The notes under the pieces were generated by a model. It did not search any database and was not told the origin of the DNA. It saw only the letters and a list, made by a program, of their open reading frames with translations. Positions 49,668-59,330 of a DNA stretch of 64,000 nt are shown here, piece by piece; positions within the stretch are counted from its first letter, which is position 1; each line of letters opens with the position of its first letter. Source of the stretch: Acidobacteriota bacterium (GTDB lineage: Bacteria > Acidobacteriota > Terriglobia > Terriglobales > Acidobacteriaceae); assembly GCA_013289765.1 (NCBI GenBank), contig JABCZI010000013.1, forward strand, positions 1-64,000, given 5' to 3'. Both the position numbers and the translations under genes were made by a program.

Positions 49668-52600
49668 TCAATCCATCTCTCGCATCTGACTTTCCGCTCC
49701 GCGCATCCCTGCGCCGGCGGCAACCGCCGATTCCGCTTTCTTCTTCTGCCAATCCGCTTCGGCAAGCACGTGAATTGCTTCCAGTTTTTTCTTCTTCAAT
49801 CCTGCGTTGATTCCCGGTAAATCCTTTTGCGTTAATTTCTGGAAATCATCAATCACATCTTGCAGTTCGTGACCGAGAGATTCCGTCCGCGCCACCTGAT
49901 AATCCGTTGGCTTGCCGTCGTAGCCGGTCACGGCGCCGTACAGTTGTCCCAGCAGCTCCCGGATGCGCTCTTCACCGGTAATCATGCCGCCTTCCTTGGT
50001 GGCCACAATCTTTGCACGCAGCGCATCGCAATCGGCAGCGAGTTTCTGCAATTGCTTGCGCAAGGGATCTTTCTCCGGCAGCTTGGCGGCTCTCGCATTG
50101 GCTGCGTCGCGAACCCCTTCGATTGCTTCCACTCCGTAGGTCATGTGCTCGAGCTCTTTGTACACTTTCATCGAGAGTTCGAACTGCGCCTTGCGTTCAT
50201 CGAGCGAATACTTGGCTCGCGGATCGATCGCAACCTTCAATTCTTCGGTGTAAGTCTGATCGCCTTTCGTCAGTTTCACGCTGTAGGTACCCGGCAATAC
50301 GCGTGGCCCCTGCGCCGCTTCGAATAGTGCCGAAGCCGCTGGAGCGACCGCGGGTGGCTTCACCCTCATACCCCATCCCGAGCGGTTAAGGCCGCGGCGT
50401 TTCCCCCCGGAGACCGTGTCCACCAGTTTGCCGTCCTGATCGAAAACCTCAATCTTCAGATCGCCGAAGATGTGCCGCCCTTTTTGGTAGTACGTGATCT
50501 GCGCGTCCCCAGGCCGGCTGCGGCCGCGGAAAGTCTCATCGCCTTCCGGCCAGCCTCCCTCCACATCAAAGTACTGAATCGACGGCCGGCTCGGAATCAG
50601 CATCGCTTCTTTCGTCATTACCTCTGGCGTCAGTGCGCGAAGCGGAGAGATATCGTCCACGATCCATATGCCGCGCCCGTGGGTCGCCAGTACCAGATCA
50701 GACTCCCGCGCCTGCACCACGATGTCATCCACCGGCGCCGCCGGAAAGTTCGATCCCTTGTATTGCGCCCAGTGCTGTCCACCATCCACTGAAATCCAGA
50801 GTCCAAATTCCGTGCCCAGGAAAAGCACATTTGGGTTGACCGTGTCTTCTTTAATCACATGAGCGAATCCGCGGACGCCGCTATCCTGCGCAGGAAGCGC
50901 CGTCCAGGTCTGCCCGTAGTCCGCCGTTTTATAAACATACGGCTTCATATCTCCAAACGTGTGCCGGTCAAACGTGGCGTACGCGGTCCCCTCGTCGAAC
51001 CGGCCGGATTCAATGGTCGAGACCCATGAATTCTTTTCCAGCCCGTTGACGTTTCCAACCACGTTCGTCCAGGTCTTCGCCCCGTCGCGAGTAATCTGAA
51101 CGTTGCCATCGTCGGTGCCGACCCAAATAATCTGGCCATTCTTCGGCGACTCCGAAATCGAGTAGATCGTGGTGTGCATTTCCGCCGAGGAGTTATCGAT
51201 GGTTACGCCGCCTGATTCCTCCTGCTTTTGCTTTTCCGGATCATTCGTCGACAGATCGGGAGAAATACGATCCCATGACTGGCCATGGTCGCGGGAGCGA
51301 AACAGAAACTGCGCCCCGATGTAGATCGTTCCCTTCTCATTCGGGCTCATGTGAATCGGAGTGTTCCAGTTGAAGCGCAGCTTCTTCTCGCCATAATTCG
51401 GCCACGGTTTCAAGCCACGAGTCTCATGCGTGTAGCGATTGACTCTCCCGATTTCTCCCCCTTGTGCCTCGGCGTAAATATAGGCCGGATCGGAAGGATC
51501 TTCGAACATCCAGAAACCGTCGCCACCGTACATGTTTTCCCAGCGCGAGTTACTTACTCCGCCCGGATAGGAAGAATCGCCGACCCATGAACTGTTGTCC
51601 TGCAGTCCGCCGTATACGTGGTAGGGATCCGCATTGTCGGTGCTGACATGATAGAACTGGGAAACCGGAAGATTCATCTGGTGCTTCCAGCGATTGCCGC
51701 CGTCCTCGCTGCGCCACAACCCGCCATCATCGCCGGCGATCACGATGTTTGGATTCTTCGGATTGATCCAGACGTCATGAAAATCTCCGTGATCGCTCCC
51801 CGAGACCACGTTGAACGTTTTTCCGCCATCGTTGCTGAGAAGAAGAATCAGGTCGGGTTTGAAAATCTTGTTTTCATCTTTCGGATCTACAATTAAATTG
51901 CCGAAATAAAAAGGACGCCACACCATGTAGTTGCTGGCATCGAGCTTGATCCACGTGGCCCCGCCATCATCGGACCGGTAGAGCCCTCTTCCTTTTTCCG
52001 CCTCAATATTGGCGTACACAACCTGCGGCTTCGAGGGCGCTACCTGCACTGCCACGCGCCCCCACGGTTTCGCCGGCAACCCTTTGGCTTTGGAATCGTT
52101 GATCTCGCTCCAACTAACGCCGCCGTCAGTTGACTTGAAAAGCCCGCTGCCCGGGCCGCCCGAGCGGAACGTCCAACCTTGCCGGCGAAAATCCCACATC
52201 GTCGCGTAAATTGTCTTCGGCTCCTGCTTACTGCGAGCAATCATGGCGCAACCGCTCGACCCGTTCGCGCCCGTCAAAACTTTCTTCCAAGTCTTACCGC
52301 CGTCGCTGGTCTGGTAAACGCCGCGTTCATCGTTGTCATTCCAGAGATGACCCAACGCGCACACCAGCACATCGTTACTGTCGCTCGGATTCACTAGAAT
52401 CTTGGCGATATGCTCGCTGTCCTTCAGACCGACATTGGTCCAGTTCTCGCCGCCATCGGTTGATTTGTAAACGCCGTCGCCCACCGAAACGCTGTTTCGC
52501 GTCCAGCCTTCACCGGTTCCCACCCAAACGGTTTTCGAATTCGACGGATCAATCGCCACTGCGCCAATCGATTGCACGTCCTCGCGGTCAAACACCGGCT

Positions 52601-52868
52601 TGTAGGTAGTGCCGCCGTTTACCGACTTCCACACTCCGCCGCTGGCCGCGCCCACGAACACTGTGATGCGCCCATCCTCTTCCACCGCATCCACCGCGGC
52701 AATACGTCCGCTCATCGTGGCCGAGCCGATGTTTCGCGCAGGCAATCCTGAAACTGTTGCCGCGTCAAAGCGGTACGCAGCTTGCGCCCCGGCCTGCAAC
52801 GATACACACAACGAAGCTCCGGCAAACAGCAAGAGCACTTCCCAGGAACAACGAGCGGATGCTTTCAT
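49668..52868 (-). CDS. secreted VPS10/BNR-type beta-propeller protein, 1066 aa
   Basis: A very large exported protein. The ATG at 52868 has AAGGA nine bases upstream and gives a signal peptide (SWEVLLLFAGASLCVSLQAG). Many BNR/Asp-box repeats follow (VYKSTDGGENWTNV, VYQTSDGGKTWKKV, LFKSTDGGVSWSEI, LYRSDDGGATWIKL), the sortilin/VPS10-like double propeller of glycosyl-hydrolase-like proteins. The last 350 residues leave the propeller and end in a charged helical region (KVYKELEHMTYGVEAIEGV). No active-site set of a sialidase is seen, so hydrolase activity is doubtful. Such proteins are abundant in acidobacteria. A LolA-like gene lies 83 bases upstream. Confidence 0.85.
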   Translation of the reverse strand: MKASARCSWEVLLLFAGASLCVSLQAGAQAAYRFDAATVSGLPARNIGSATMSGRIAAVDAVEEDGRITVFVGAASGGVWKSVNGGTTYKPVFDREDVQSIGAVAIDPSNSKTVWVGTGEGWTRNSVSVGDGVYKSTDGGENWTNVGLKDSEHIAKILVNPSDSNDVLVCALGHLWNDNDERGVYQTSDGGKTWKKVLTGANGSSGCAMIARSKQEPKTIYATMWDFRRQGWTFRSGGPGSGLFKSTDGGVSWSEINDSKAKGLPAKPWGRVAVQVAPSKPQVVYANIEAEKGRGLYRSDDGGATWIKLDASNYMVWRPFYFGNLIVDPKDENKIFKPDLILLLSNDGGKTFNVVSGSDHGDFHDVWINPKNPNIVIAGDDGGLWRSEDGGNRWKHQMNLPVSQFYHVSTDNADPYHVYGGLQDNSSWVGDSSYPGGVSNSRWENMYGGDGFWMFEDPSDPAYIYAEAQGGEIGRVNRYTHETRGLKPWPNYGEKKLRFNWNTPIHMSPNEKGTIYIGAQFLFRSRDHGQSWDRISPDLSTNDPEKQKQEESGGVTIDNSSAEMHTTIYSISESPKNGQIIWVGTDDGNVQITRDGAKTWTNVVGNVNGLEKNSWVSTIESGRFDEGTAYATFDRHTFGDMKPYVYKTADYGQTWTALPAQDSGVRGFAHVIKEDTVNPNVLFLGTEFGLWISVDGGQHWAQYKGSNFPAAPVDDIVVQARESDLVLATHGRGIWIVDDISPLRALTPEVMTKEAMLIPSRPSIQYFDVEGGWPEGDETFRGRSRPGDAQITYYQKGRHIFGDLKIEVFDQDGKLVDTVSGGKRRGLNRSGWGMRVKPPAVAPAASALFEAAQGPRVLPGTYSVKLTKGDQTYTEELKVAIDPRAKYSLDERKAQFELSMKVYKELEHMTYGVEAIEGVRDAANARAAKLPEKDPLRKQLQKLAADCDALRAKIVATKEGGMITGEERIRELLGQLYGAVTGYDGKPTDYQVARTESLGHELQDVIDDFQKLTQKDLPGINAGLKKKKLEAIHVLAEADWQKKKAESAVAAGAGMRGAESQMREMD

Positions 52869-52951
52869 TTTCACGAGTCCTTTTCCACGCAGATGATTTT
52901 CGGTGGTACTGGTCTTCATCGATTCAACCCAGATCGAGTCAACCCAGCGAA

Positions 52952-53719
52952 TCAGTGAACCCCGACCATCCCGGACTTCTTTTCTTCTGTTTTCAACGAT
53001 GCGGGCAGCGCGAAGTCTGCCGGATCTATCACAACATTCGCTTCCATCTTCTGCACGGTAGTGGTCTGCGCATCAGGATGGTTCTTCGGCCCGCTCGAGA
53101 TCGAGAACGGATACATTACTCCCGCCACCGGCTTGTAGGAACCCAAACCCACAACGCGATCGCGCTGCGATCCCCGGATAAATTGCTGGATCTCCCGGCG
53201 AATCTCGATAAAGGTATCCGGATCGAGGTAGTCATAAATGATGTCGCCGTTTTTCAGCGTGATCTTCAGCCGAAGGGCATCGTCGCCATCCACCACGTCG
53301 TGTCCCAAGTACTCGACGAGGCTGCCTTTTTCTTTGTAGTCCACGAGCGGTCCATCGAAGTCGGCATCCAGCAGCAAATCCCGCAGATCATCTTCGCCCA
53401 TCAATTCCGGATCTTTTTTCCCGCCAAAGGGTTGGATCTGCCAGCCGGTCGCTCCGTCATAAGCCTGTACCGCGGTCATCCCCTGCAGCGTGAAAGTCTC
53501 CCGGATCAGGTTCGGCCGCTCATTCTCCTGGCCGACTGAAGCAGTGAAGCCTCCCTCGCCCTCGAACCTTCCCGTCATGCGGATGGTCTTGATTGCCTTC
53601 ATCTTTTCCATCCCGCCTCGAGCCTGGATATTCTTGGCAATCAGTTCGTCGACAGTTTGGGAACGAGCAGGTACGGCAAAGCAACACACAGCAATCAGCA
53701 CAATCGAGGCGTGACGCAT
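52952..53719 (-). CDS. LolA/LppX-like secreted lipoprotein-carrier-fold protein
   Basis: 255 aa, with a signal peptide (SIVLIAVCCFAVPARSQ). The mature part matches outer-membrane lipoprotein-sorting proteins: an N-terminal helix (VDELIAKNIQARGGMEKMKA), IRMTGRFEGEGGFT, and a closing strand series with YDYLDPDTFIEIRREI. Such folds bind lipid tails or other hydrophobic cargo. It lies upstream of the VPS10-like gene on the same strand, probably one transcript. Function in the pair unknown. Confidence 0.75.
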   Translation of the reverse strand: MRHASIVLIAVCCFAVPARSQTVDELIAKNIQARGGMEKMKAIKTIRMTGRFEGEGGFTASVGQENERPNLIRETFTLQGMTAVQAYDGATGWQIQPFGGKKDPELMGEDDLRDLLLDADFDGPLVDYKEKGSLVEYLGHDVVDGDDALRLKITLKNGDIIYDYLDPDTFIEIRREIQQFIRGSQRDRVVGLGSYKPVAGVMYPFSISSGPKNHPDAQTTTVQKMEANVVIDPADFALPASLKTEEKKSGMVGVH

Positions 53720-53853
53720 CGAGCGAACTCCTGTTATTGATGGACTTTGAGAATCCTGGAAAACGAAAACAGTACTCTACTCGGGGGTAGACGGTTCTTT
53801 CAAGTATAGGTAAGCGGCACGGTCGTCAAATTTTTTCTTGAAGAGGGAGGTTT

Positions 53854-53883
53854 GTCCCCCGCCTCTCTGACTCGTCCCCCGCC
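53854..53883. repeat. direct repeat GTCCCCCGCC, 20 bases apart
   Basis: Two identical decamers at 53854-53863 and 53874-53883, in the spacer between the DUF481 and LolA-like genes. No other feature seen there. Confidence 0.4.
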
Positions 53884-53908
53884 GCACCGAATGCTCCGCG
53901 CGGGTTTC

Positions 53909-55033
53909 CTAGTGCGTAAAGGAAAGATTTAACCCGGTCGTAAGAATCAGATCGTTTTTCTTCGTGCCCGTCGGAGGGTTCGAGACATAGATGTCGGTAA
54001 ACTGGTTCTGCCAGCCCAGCCACTTGCTGATCTTGGTGACCGTGCCCAAGTCGAATGCACCTCGATATTCGCCGGTGTTCGACAAGTCAGGATAAAAATA
54101 CAATTTTTCCGTTATTACTGTTGTCTTGCCGGCCTTGTGCATCAATTCTTCGCCCAGGGTGAGCGCGATGAATCTGTGAGTCACTCCATAAGAGGCGAAA
54201 GTAGGGGGAACGGTGACGGGCGTGACTTGCGGCCCGTTCGAATATGTTTCGTGGGTGTAGTTCAGACCGGCTAGAAAATCCATTATGGTGCTGTCAGATT
54301 TGATCGCGTGGAAGCCCAGTCCGCCACCGTATACACCGCGCAGATCAAGCTCTTGCAGGGCGTTGCTCATGAAGTCAGCGCCGACGTAACCGAATAGCCG
54401 CGGATTGACGTTGTGGTCGTACCTGGCCCCAGCCGTGATCAGACTGGCAACTGTGCTGGGGGTGGCCAAGTCGTTCTTGGTATCGATCGAGCTCAGGTAA
54501 ATGGTGGTCTTGTCATTCAACGTGGGATGGACGGCATTGATCGCCAAAGCCAGATTGCTGGTTTCGCTGTTGCCGCGGGCCAGCGAGAAGCCGACATTTG
54601 CTCCACCGTTCCAGCCGCGCAGTAGACCAGGATGCACTGACTTCTCGTAGTCGGTCTGGTCCTCAATCGTTGCAATACTTCCGAGAGGCACTTCCACCGT
54701 ACCCTCTGTCTTGGTGGCAACTTCGATTTTCCCGTCGCTGGTGGTCACTGGACCGACAAGAGTCTTCTTGTCCGCGGTGCTGACCCGCAATACCTTCTCA
54801 CTGCTTATCTGGGTGATGGCCTTAAGATCGAGTGTGACGTCTCCCGCGAACGTGGTGTGCAGCACCAAAGTCTTGCCGTCCGATTTCACGATCGTACCGC
54901 TCAGGTGGTCGCCGTTCTTCAGGACAATCTGATCGGCGAATACTGCCGGCGCTAATCCCAACAACACGACGAGAGCAACCAACTTATTCTTGCGCAGCAA
55001 TGCCTGCCTCCAGATTCCAGAGTCAAAAGCCAC
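53909..55033 (-). CDS. DUF481 outer-membrane protein (YdiY-like)
   Basis: 374 aa. After a signal peptide (KLVALVVLLGLAPAVFADQ) there is a small SH3/Sm-like N-terminal domain (IVLKNGDHLSGTIVKSDGKT) and then the DUF481 beta-barrel (GGANVGFSLARGNSETSNL, VHPTLNDKTTIYLSSI), ending in the aromatic C-terminus LNLSFTH usual for outer-membrane proteins. GTG start at 55033; a downstream start near the LLRKNK segment is possible. It lies 89 bases downstream of tatA. Confidence 0.85.
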   Translation of the reverse strand: MAFDSGIWRQALLRKNKLVALVVLLGLAPAVFADQIVLKNGDHLSGTIVKSDGKTLVLHTTFAGDVTLDLKAITQISSEKVLRVSTADKKTLVGPVTTSDGKIEVATKTEGTVEVPLGSIATIEDQTDYEKSVHPGLLRGWNGGANVGFSLARGNSETSNLALAINAVHPTLNDKTTIYLSSIDTKNDLATPSTVASLITAGARYDHNVNPRLFGYVGADFMSNALQELDLRGVYGGGLGFHAIKSDSTIMDFLAGLNYTHETYSNGPQVTPVTVPPTFASYGVTHRFIALTLGEELMHKAGKTTVITEKLYFYPDLSNTGEYRGAFDLGTVTKISKWLGWQNQFTDIYVSNPPTGTKKNDLILTTGLNLSFTH

Positions 55034-55122
55034 AACTCAGATGCGGGATTGCCGGGAAAGGATGGGAAATACACACGAGGCGGCGGCCAGATAGAAGCGG
55101 GGCCTTCTCGCGAGGAAACTTA

Positions 55123-55323
55123 TCAGGCCTTGGTTTCTTTGGAGTCGGTGGTCTTGCTTTGCTCGCCCGAGGCTGGAGGATGGTCCTTCATACCTTCTTT
55201 AAGGGCACGTATCCCTTCACCCAGGCCCTTGCCCAGTTCGGGCAGCTTCTTGGGACCGAAGACCAGCAAGGCAATGGCAAAGATAATGATGAGATGCGTC
55301 GGCTGAAACAGGCCTTCCAACAT
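55123..55323 (-). CDS. tatA: Sec-independent translocase subunit TatA/TatE
   Basis: Pore-forming subunit of the Tat system, which exports folded proteins. 66 aa. N-terminal membrane helix (THLIIIFAIALLVFGPKKLPE), followed by the amphipathic helix (LGKGLGEGIRALKEGM) and a short polar tail. FGPKKLPELG is the family signature. The start has a perfect AGGAGG. No tatB or tatC follows, so these genes lie elsewhere. The MmgE/PrpD protein at 37388 is a candidate substrate. Confidence 0.95.
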   Translation of the reverse strand: MLEGLFQPTHLIIIFAIALLVFGPKKLPELGKGLGEGIRALKEGMKDHPPASGEQSKTTDSKETKA

Positions 55324-55627
55324 GGGAACCTCCTAAAAACCACACAACAACCTCTTCATACCGTACTGGAGTAGCAATAGGGAAGTCAAACTCGCCCTTT
55401 ATCCTGACTATCTCCCGATTTGGAACGGCTGCAAGGGAGCGAGATTGCAGGCACTTTTCTTAAGGGATCCGGATTCAGTCTCTTAAATTTATTAACTTTT
55501 TCGAGAGCTCATTACTTCCGTGATCTTACGTACGGTCCATTCCCGGGGCTAATGTGAGGTCAGCGGCTCGGAATTACGAACCGCGCGGCAATCCCAGCAA
55601 GCCAAGCCATCGCCCCGGAGATTTCGA
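55324..55627. other. 304-base divergent spacer, A/T-rich
   Basis: Between tatA and the TPR gene, which point away from each other. A run near 55478-55500 (TCTTAAATTTATTAACTTTT) is strikingly A/T-rich and may hold promoters for one or both genes. No ORF is seen. Confidence 0.4.
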
Positions 55628-57091
55628 GTGAAGCGCAAGGGCCTATCAGTTTTTCTATTTCTTTTTGTGGCAGTGCTGGCTGCGTATTCCAGCGAAACCC
55701 AGGCGGTAACTTCCACCCAAATAATGGCTTGGCTTGCGGCTGGTGTGCCCAACAATCGCCTCATCCGCATCGTGCAAGAGCGGGGGATCGCCGGGGTTCC
55801 GGGTCAGGAACAGATTCGGCAGCTTGAATCAGCTGGGGCGGATGCCAAATTGGTGAAGGCACTCACGATCTTGAAAGGGTCAGCGCTTGCCAGTCTTGCG
55901 GCATCTGAGATTCCGGCAGCTTTGGTGCAAGCCGCTGTCGATGCTCACAGCCAGCGCTTCCCGCAAGCCGAACTCGCTCTGCGTCAAGCCTTGAGTTCTG
56001 ATCCTAAGAACGGCGCGCTGCACTTCGCCCTTGCCGCGATGCTCCGCCAGCAGGAGCGCTGGGACGATGCCTTCGACGAACTCACCGTCGCCGCGGAGCT
56101 GATGCCGGATTTTCCCGAGAACCACAGCAGCATGGCGTACATCTTCTATCGCCTGGATGACGGTCCCAACTGCATCGCGGAAGCCCGCACCGCCCTCAGC
56201 ATGGATCCTCAGAACGCAGAGGCTTATCAGTTCCTCGCGCTAGGTTTATATTCCACCGGCCAGTATGCAGCTGCGGTTCATTCGTTCATGGAATCGCTTG
56301 CCCGCGATGCTGATAACCCCGACACTTATTACGATCTCGGAATTACCCTGCATGCCGATGGAAATCAAACCGCGGCCATCGGCGCATATCGTGAGGCCAT
56401 TCGCCTCAACCCGTCATTCTGGCAGGCTCATTCAAACCTGGCGTTGATATTGCACGAGCAAAACAGGCTGGAAGAAGCCATCGCCGAATATCGTGAGGCC
56501 AAACGGCTGGCCCCGCAGGAAGCCTCTATTCGCAACAACTTGGGCAATACCTATTGCGACCAAGGCAATTTCGACGCCGCCGTGGTGGAGTTGCACGAGC
56601 TTTACCAGCAGCATCCTGAATGGCAGCAGGGGCATAATTGTCTTGCCCGTGCCTACATGGCGAAGAAAGACTACAGCAACGCCGTCGACGAATTGCAACT
56701 CGCGGTCCGCCAAAACCCCACTAGCGGCTCCGAGCACCGCGCGCTCGGCGAAGCCATGTTAATGGATGACAAGCTGGAAGAAGGGGTGCGCGAGTTGGGT
56801 CTTGCAGTTACACTCAATCCCGACTCCGACGCGACTCACCGCGCTCTCGGAACCGCGCTGTTCCGGCAACATCACCTGCCGGCGGCTGAAAAAGAGTTTC
56901 GCGAAGCGCTTCGTCTTAACGCGTCCCCCGACAACCACTATGCTCTTGCGGCCTGTCTGATGACCATGGACCGCTATGAAGAAGCCTTGGTAGAACTGGA
57001 GACCGCCGCCCGGCTCGACCCCGAGCGTCAACTTTATCGCGCTCGACGCGACGAACTCCTCAAGCTAATGAACCAGACGAATTCACGCTAA
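55628..57091 (+). CDS. secreted TPR-repeat protein, 487 aa
   Basis: Signal peptide (LSVFLFLFVAVLAAYSSETQ) and a GTG start at 55628. A short helical N-terminal domain (about 28-85) precedes about ten tetratricopeptide repeats from residue 110 on (for example AELALRQALSSDPKNGALHF, AAIGAYREAIRLNPSFWQAH and EAIAEYREAKRLAPQ). The N-terminal segment TQIMAWLAAGVPNNRLIRIV resembles a small helical module seen before TPRs in many acidobacterial proteins. Likely a periplasmic scaffold. Confidence 0.85.
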   Translation: MKRKGLSVFLFLFVAVLAAYSSETQAVTSTQIMAWLAAGVPNNRLIRIVQERGIAGVPGQEQIRQLESAGADAKLVKALTILKGSALASLAASEIPAALVQAAVDAHSQRFPQAELALRQALSSDPKNGALHFALAAMLRQQERWDDAFDELTVAAELMPDFPENHSSMAYIFYRLDDGPNCIAEARTALSMDPQNAEAYQFLALGLYSTGQYAAAVHSFMESLARDADNPDTYYDLGITLHADGNQTAAIGAYREAIRLNPSFWQAHSNLALILHEQNRLEEAIAEYREAKRLAPQEASIRNNLGNTYCDQGNFDAAVVELHELYQQHPEWQQGHNCLARAYMAKKDYSNAVDELQLAVRQNPTSGSEHRALGEAMLMDDKLEEGVRELGLAVTLNPDSDATHRALGTALFRQHHLPAAEKEFREALRLNASPDNHYALAACLMTMDRYEEALVELETAARLDPERQLYRARRDELLKLMNQTNSR

Positions 57092-57253
57092 CCAAGGCCG
57101 TAGGGCCAGTACGAGGCAGTGTACTCCGGTCATTTAGATTCTGAGGTGACACTGCTTACACTAGAAAGTCGGTACTGCGCGAACACGAATTGCGAGAACA
57201 CGAGTTACAGGAAAAAGGATTCGCGCACGGAATGCATTCTTGGGAGACTGATC

Positions 57254-57928
57254 ATGGACTTGACGCGACCCACAGCCGTCGCACCTGGCAAACTGGTGCC
57301 GCCTGCGCTGCAGCCTGAGAGCTCTGTTCGCAGCGATCTGCGCAATAACGATCTGCGCAATGCAGTCCGGAACGACCCTGTCGCGCCGCGCAAGTCCTCG
57401 GGCTACGGCCTGCCCTGTTCCAATTGCCGCCTGTACTATCCCGCTAACCTCGATACCTGTCCGGCCTGCAACAGCGGAGAGCGGGTTTCTGCCAGCGTGG
57501 TAGCGATCATTCCGCCGGTGCAACCAGCCCCCGATATCATTCCGGAAAACGCCGTCGAACAGGAAAAGGTCGAGCAGGAGCGAGAGGAATTCCTGAAGCA
57601 ATTTAAGTCTCAGCTTGTTGCGGCGCACGCAGAAGCCGCCAACTCCCAAACTGTTTGCAATCTTGGAGAACATCAGCCGGAGGAGCCCGAATCGGCCTCG
57701 ATCTGCAAGCCGTGTTATGACCGTTTGCAGGAGCGGGTGGATGTATTCGAAGCCGCACTCCACATCGACCTCAAGGAAGCGGCGCAAATTATTTACGATG
57801 CCGTGTGGGCCGACCCCTCAGATCCCAGCAAGACCTACACCAACGCGGCCAGCGCGCTGATTACGGAATTGCGCCGGCGGTCTGGTGTTTCCTCGATGCT
57901 CGGCCCGTTTCATCCGCTGGGCAATTAA
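57254..57928 (+). CDS. zinc-ribbon hypothetical protein, 224 aa
   Basis: Unknown family. The ATG at 57254 has GGGAGA upstream. The N-terminus is Pro/Arg-rich (DLTRPTAVAPGKLVPPALQ). A four-Cys zinc ribbon follows (LPCSNCRLYYPANLDTCPAC), then a helical charged stretch (EQEKVEQEREEFLKQFKSQL) and a C-terminal domain with another CKPC pair. It is probably cytoplasmic. A 15-bp direct repeat with one mismatch lies before it (57181-57210). Confidence 0.72.
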   Translation: MDLTRPTAVAPGKLVPPALQPESSVRSDLRNNDLRNAVRNDPVAPRKSSGYGLPCSNCRLYYPANLDTCPACNSGERVSASVVAIIPPVQPAPDIIPENAVEQEKVEQEREEFLKQFKSQLVAAHAEAANSQTVCNLGEHQPEEPESASICKPCYDRLQERVDVFEAALHIDLKEAAQIIYDAVWADPSDPSKTYTNAASALITELRRRSGVSSMLGPFHPLGN

Positions 57929-57947
57929 ATACAACGGCCTGTCAGTC

Positions 57948-58442
57948 TTAGGCGTACACATCCAGGCCGCCCTGGCTCGTATAAATGCTCTGCGGTATGG
58001 AATTCGTAAGATTCGCACTGCTCGATGACGACCCATTTGAATTCAAACTGCTGAGAATCCCCTGCACCAGTTGTACCGACTGAGCCGCCGCTGTCGTTTC
58101 GTTGATTTGCGATGGCAGCGCCGTAAGTTTCAGATCACCCAAGACGGTCGCAAAAGCCGACTGAGAGCCGGACACATCTCCAGAGCTCAACGCCGTTCCC
58201 AAAACCACCATATCTGTAGATAGCTGAGAGCTGCTGGATAAGCCATTACCGTTTGCAGTTGCGGAGTTTTGAAAAAGTGTCTGCAGTCTCTGGAATGCCG
58301 ATTGGGCGCTCGTCAGATTACCCGACGCCAGGTTGTTCTGCAGCGTCTGCAATGTTTGACGCAGTTGATTGGAGTTGCTTGACGAGAGAACGTTCTGGGC
58401 GAGACCACCAGCTGAAATGGAATTAATAAGACTGATTGTCAT
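57948..58442 (-). CDS. Ser/Asn-rich low-complexity protein, 164 aa
   Basis: The ATG at 58442 gives a protein rich in Ser, Asn, Gln and Leu. Two related segments, NLTSAQSAFQRLQTLFQN and DVSGSQSAFATVLGDL, form a helical repeat. No signal peptide or membrane segment. I recognise the G-D/N-L-x-x-A-Q-x-A-F repeat as a pattern of many small hypothetical proteins but no function. Its 240-base upstream spacer is free of other genes. Confidence 0.7.
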   Translation of the reverse strand: MTISLINSISAGGLAQNVLSSSNSNQLRQTLQTLQNNLASGNLTSAQSAFQRLQTLFQNSATANGNGLSSSSQLSTDMVVLGTALSSGDVSGSQSAFATVLGDLKLTALPSQINETTAAAQSVQLVQGILSSLNSNGSSSSSANLTNSIPQSIYTSQGGLDVYA

Positions 58443-58682
58443 AGGTGTTTTCTCGGCCACGAACCAAAGAGCCCATTGCCGGTTGTCTACCCTATCGGCA
58501 CCCTCGCTGAAAAACTTTAGGACAAGTCCGCGCCGTGGCGCCAGAGGGCTGCGGCCCCAATCGAAGCAATCACTTACGGATGTGTCCTCGCCTGAACATG
58601 TAGGCCCCAAGCGAATGAAGACGAGGAATGCTGCCTCGGAGAGTCGGTCGAAACGGAACAAAAACCAGACGCGGGCGAAGAC

Positions 58683-59186
58683 CTATTCCGGCTTCACCGC
58701 AACCCACTTTTTGCCGGCGTACAACTTGTACCCTGCGCCATCCTCAACCAATTTCAGTGGGACCGGGCGCTTCAACTCCGCATCAGTCTGATACGGCGCG
58801 CTTAGCGCGTCTTCGCTTGCCACATTCATCACTACGAACCTGTCAGCCGCAAAACCGAAACCGTATTCTCCTGGCGAGAGCTCCGACCCACCGATGTTTA
58901 GCTTAGACTCAGTGATTAACAAGCCCTGATATTTCTGCTGGATTGAGGTCGAGTACCCGGATACGTCGACCAGAGCGGCAATCGTGACTTTGCCGCCGGC
59001 TGTTTGAATTCCAGTAGCGTTTCGTAATTGCGTGGGCGCCTTTTGTCCGCGAAAGAAAAAATCCGCCGGCACCAGGCTTTTGAGTTCGTCGGCGCTTAAC
59101 AGGTGCTGGGCAGCTTTCTGGGCCATGCCTGCAGTTATGAGGAGAACCACCGCGGTCCCAATTGCAGCGACGCGCATTTTCTTCAT
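58683..59186 (-). CDS. secreted hypothetical protein, 167 aa
   Basis: The ATG at 59186 starts a signal peptide (VAAIGTAVVLLITAGMAQ). The mature domain has a HLLSADELKSLVPADFFFRG motif and a beta-rich core (VTIAALVDVSGYSTSIQQKY, GEYGFGFAADRFVVMNVA). I do not recognise it; the core resembles a small barrel domain. Divergent from ada, 144 bases away. Confidence 0.7.
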   Translation of the reverse strand: MKKMRVAAIGTAVVLLITAGMAQKAAQHLLSADELKSLVPADFFFRGQKAPTQLRNATGIQTAGGKVTIAALVDVSGYSTSIQQKYQGLLITESKLNIGGSELSPGEYGFGFAADRFVVMNVASEDALSAPYQTDAELKRPVPLKLVEDGAGYKLYAGKKWVAVKPE

Positions 59187-59294
59187 TATTGTTGTCCTCG
59201 AAGTCGTATCCCTGGAAAGACTCATGGAAATCTAACTGTTTCTGCTGACCGGCGCAAATCGGAAATTTATTGTTTGTTCGCAAGATTCGGATAG

Positions 59295-59303
59295 TTGCGC
59301 TTT
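59295..59303 (-). promoter_or_regulatory. possible Ada box (AAAGCGCAA)
   Basis: The minus-strand sequence AAAGCGCAA matches the E. coli Ada operator core AAAGCGCA. It lies in the 144-base divergent spacer before ada. It faces the divergent gene and not ada itself, so the match may be by chance. Confidence 0.25.
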
Positions 59304-59330
59304 GCCGCCGCGCCCTACCTTGTAGCTATC

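Noticed and set aside
58443-58682. Possible riboswitch in the GC-rich leader of the 164-aa gene
   Set aside because: I looked for the conserved cores of cyclic-di-GMP and other common riboswitches and did not find them.
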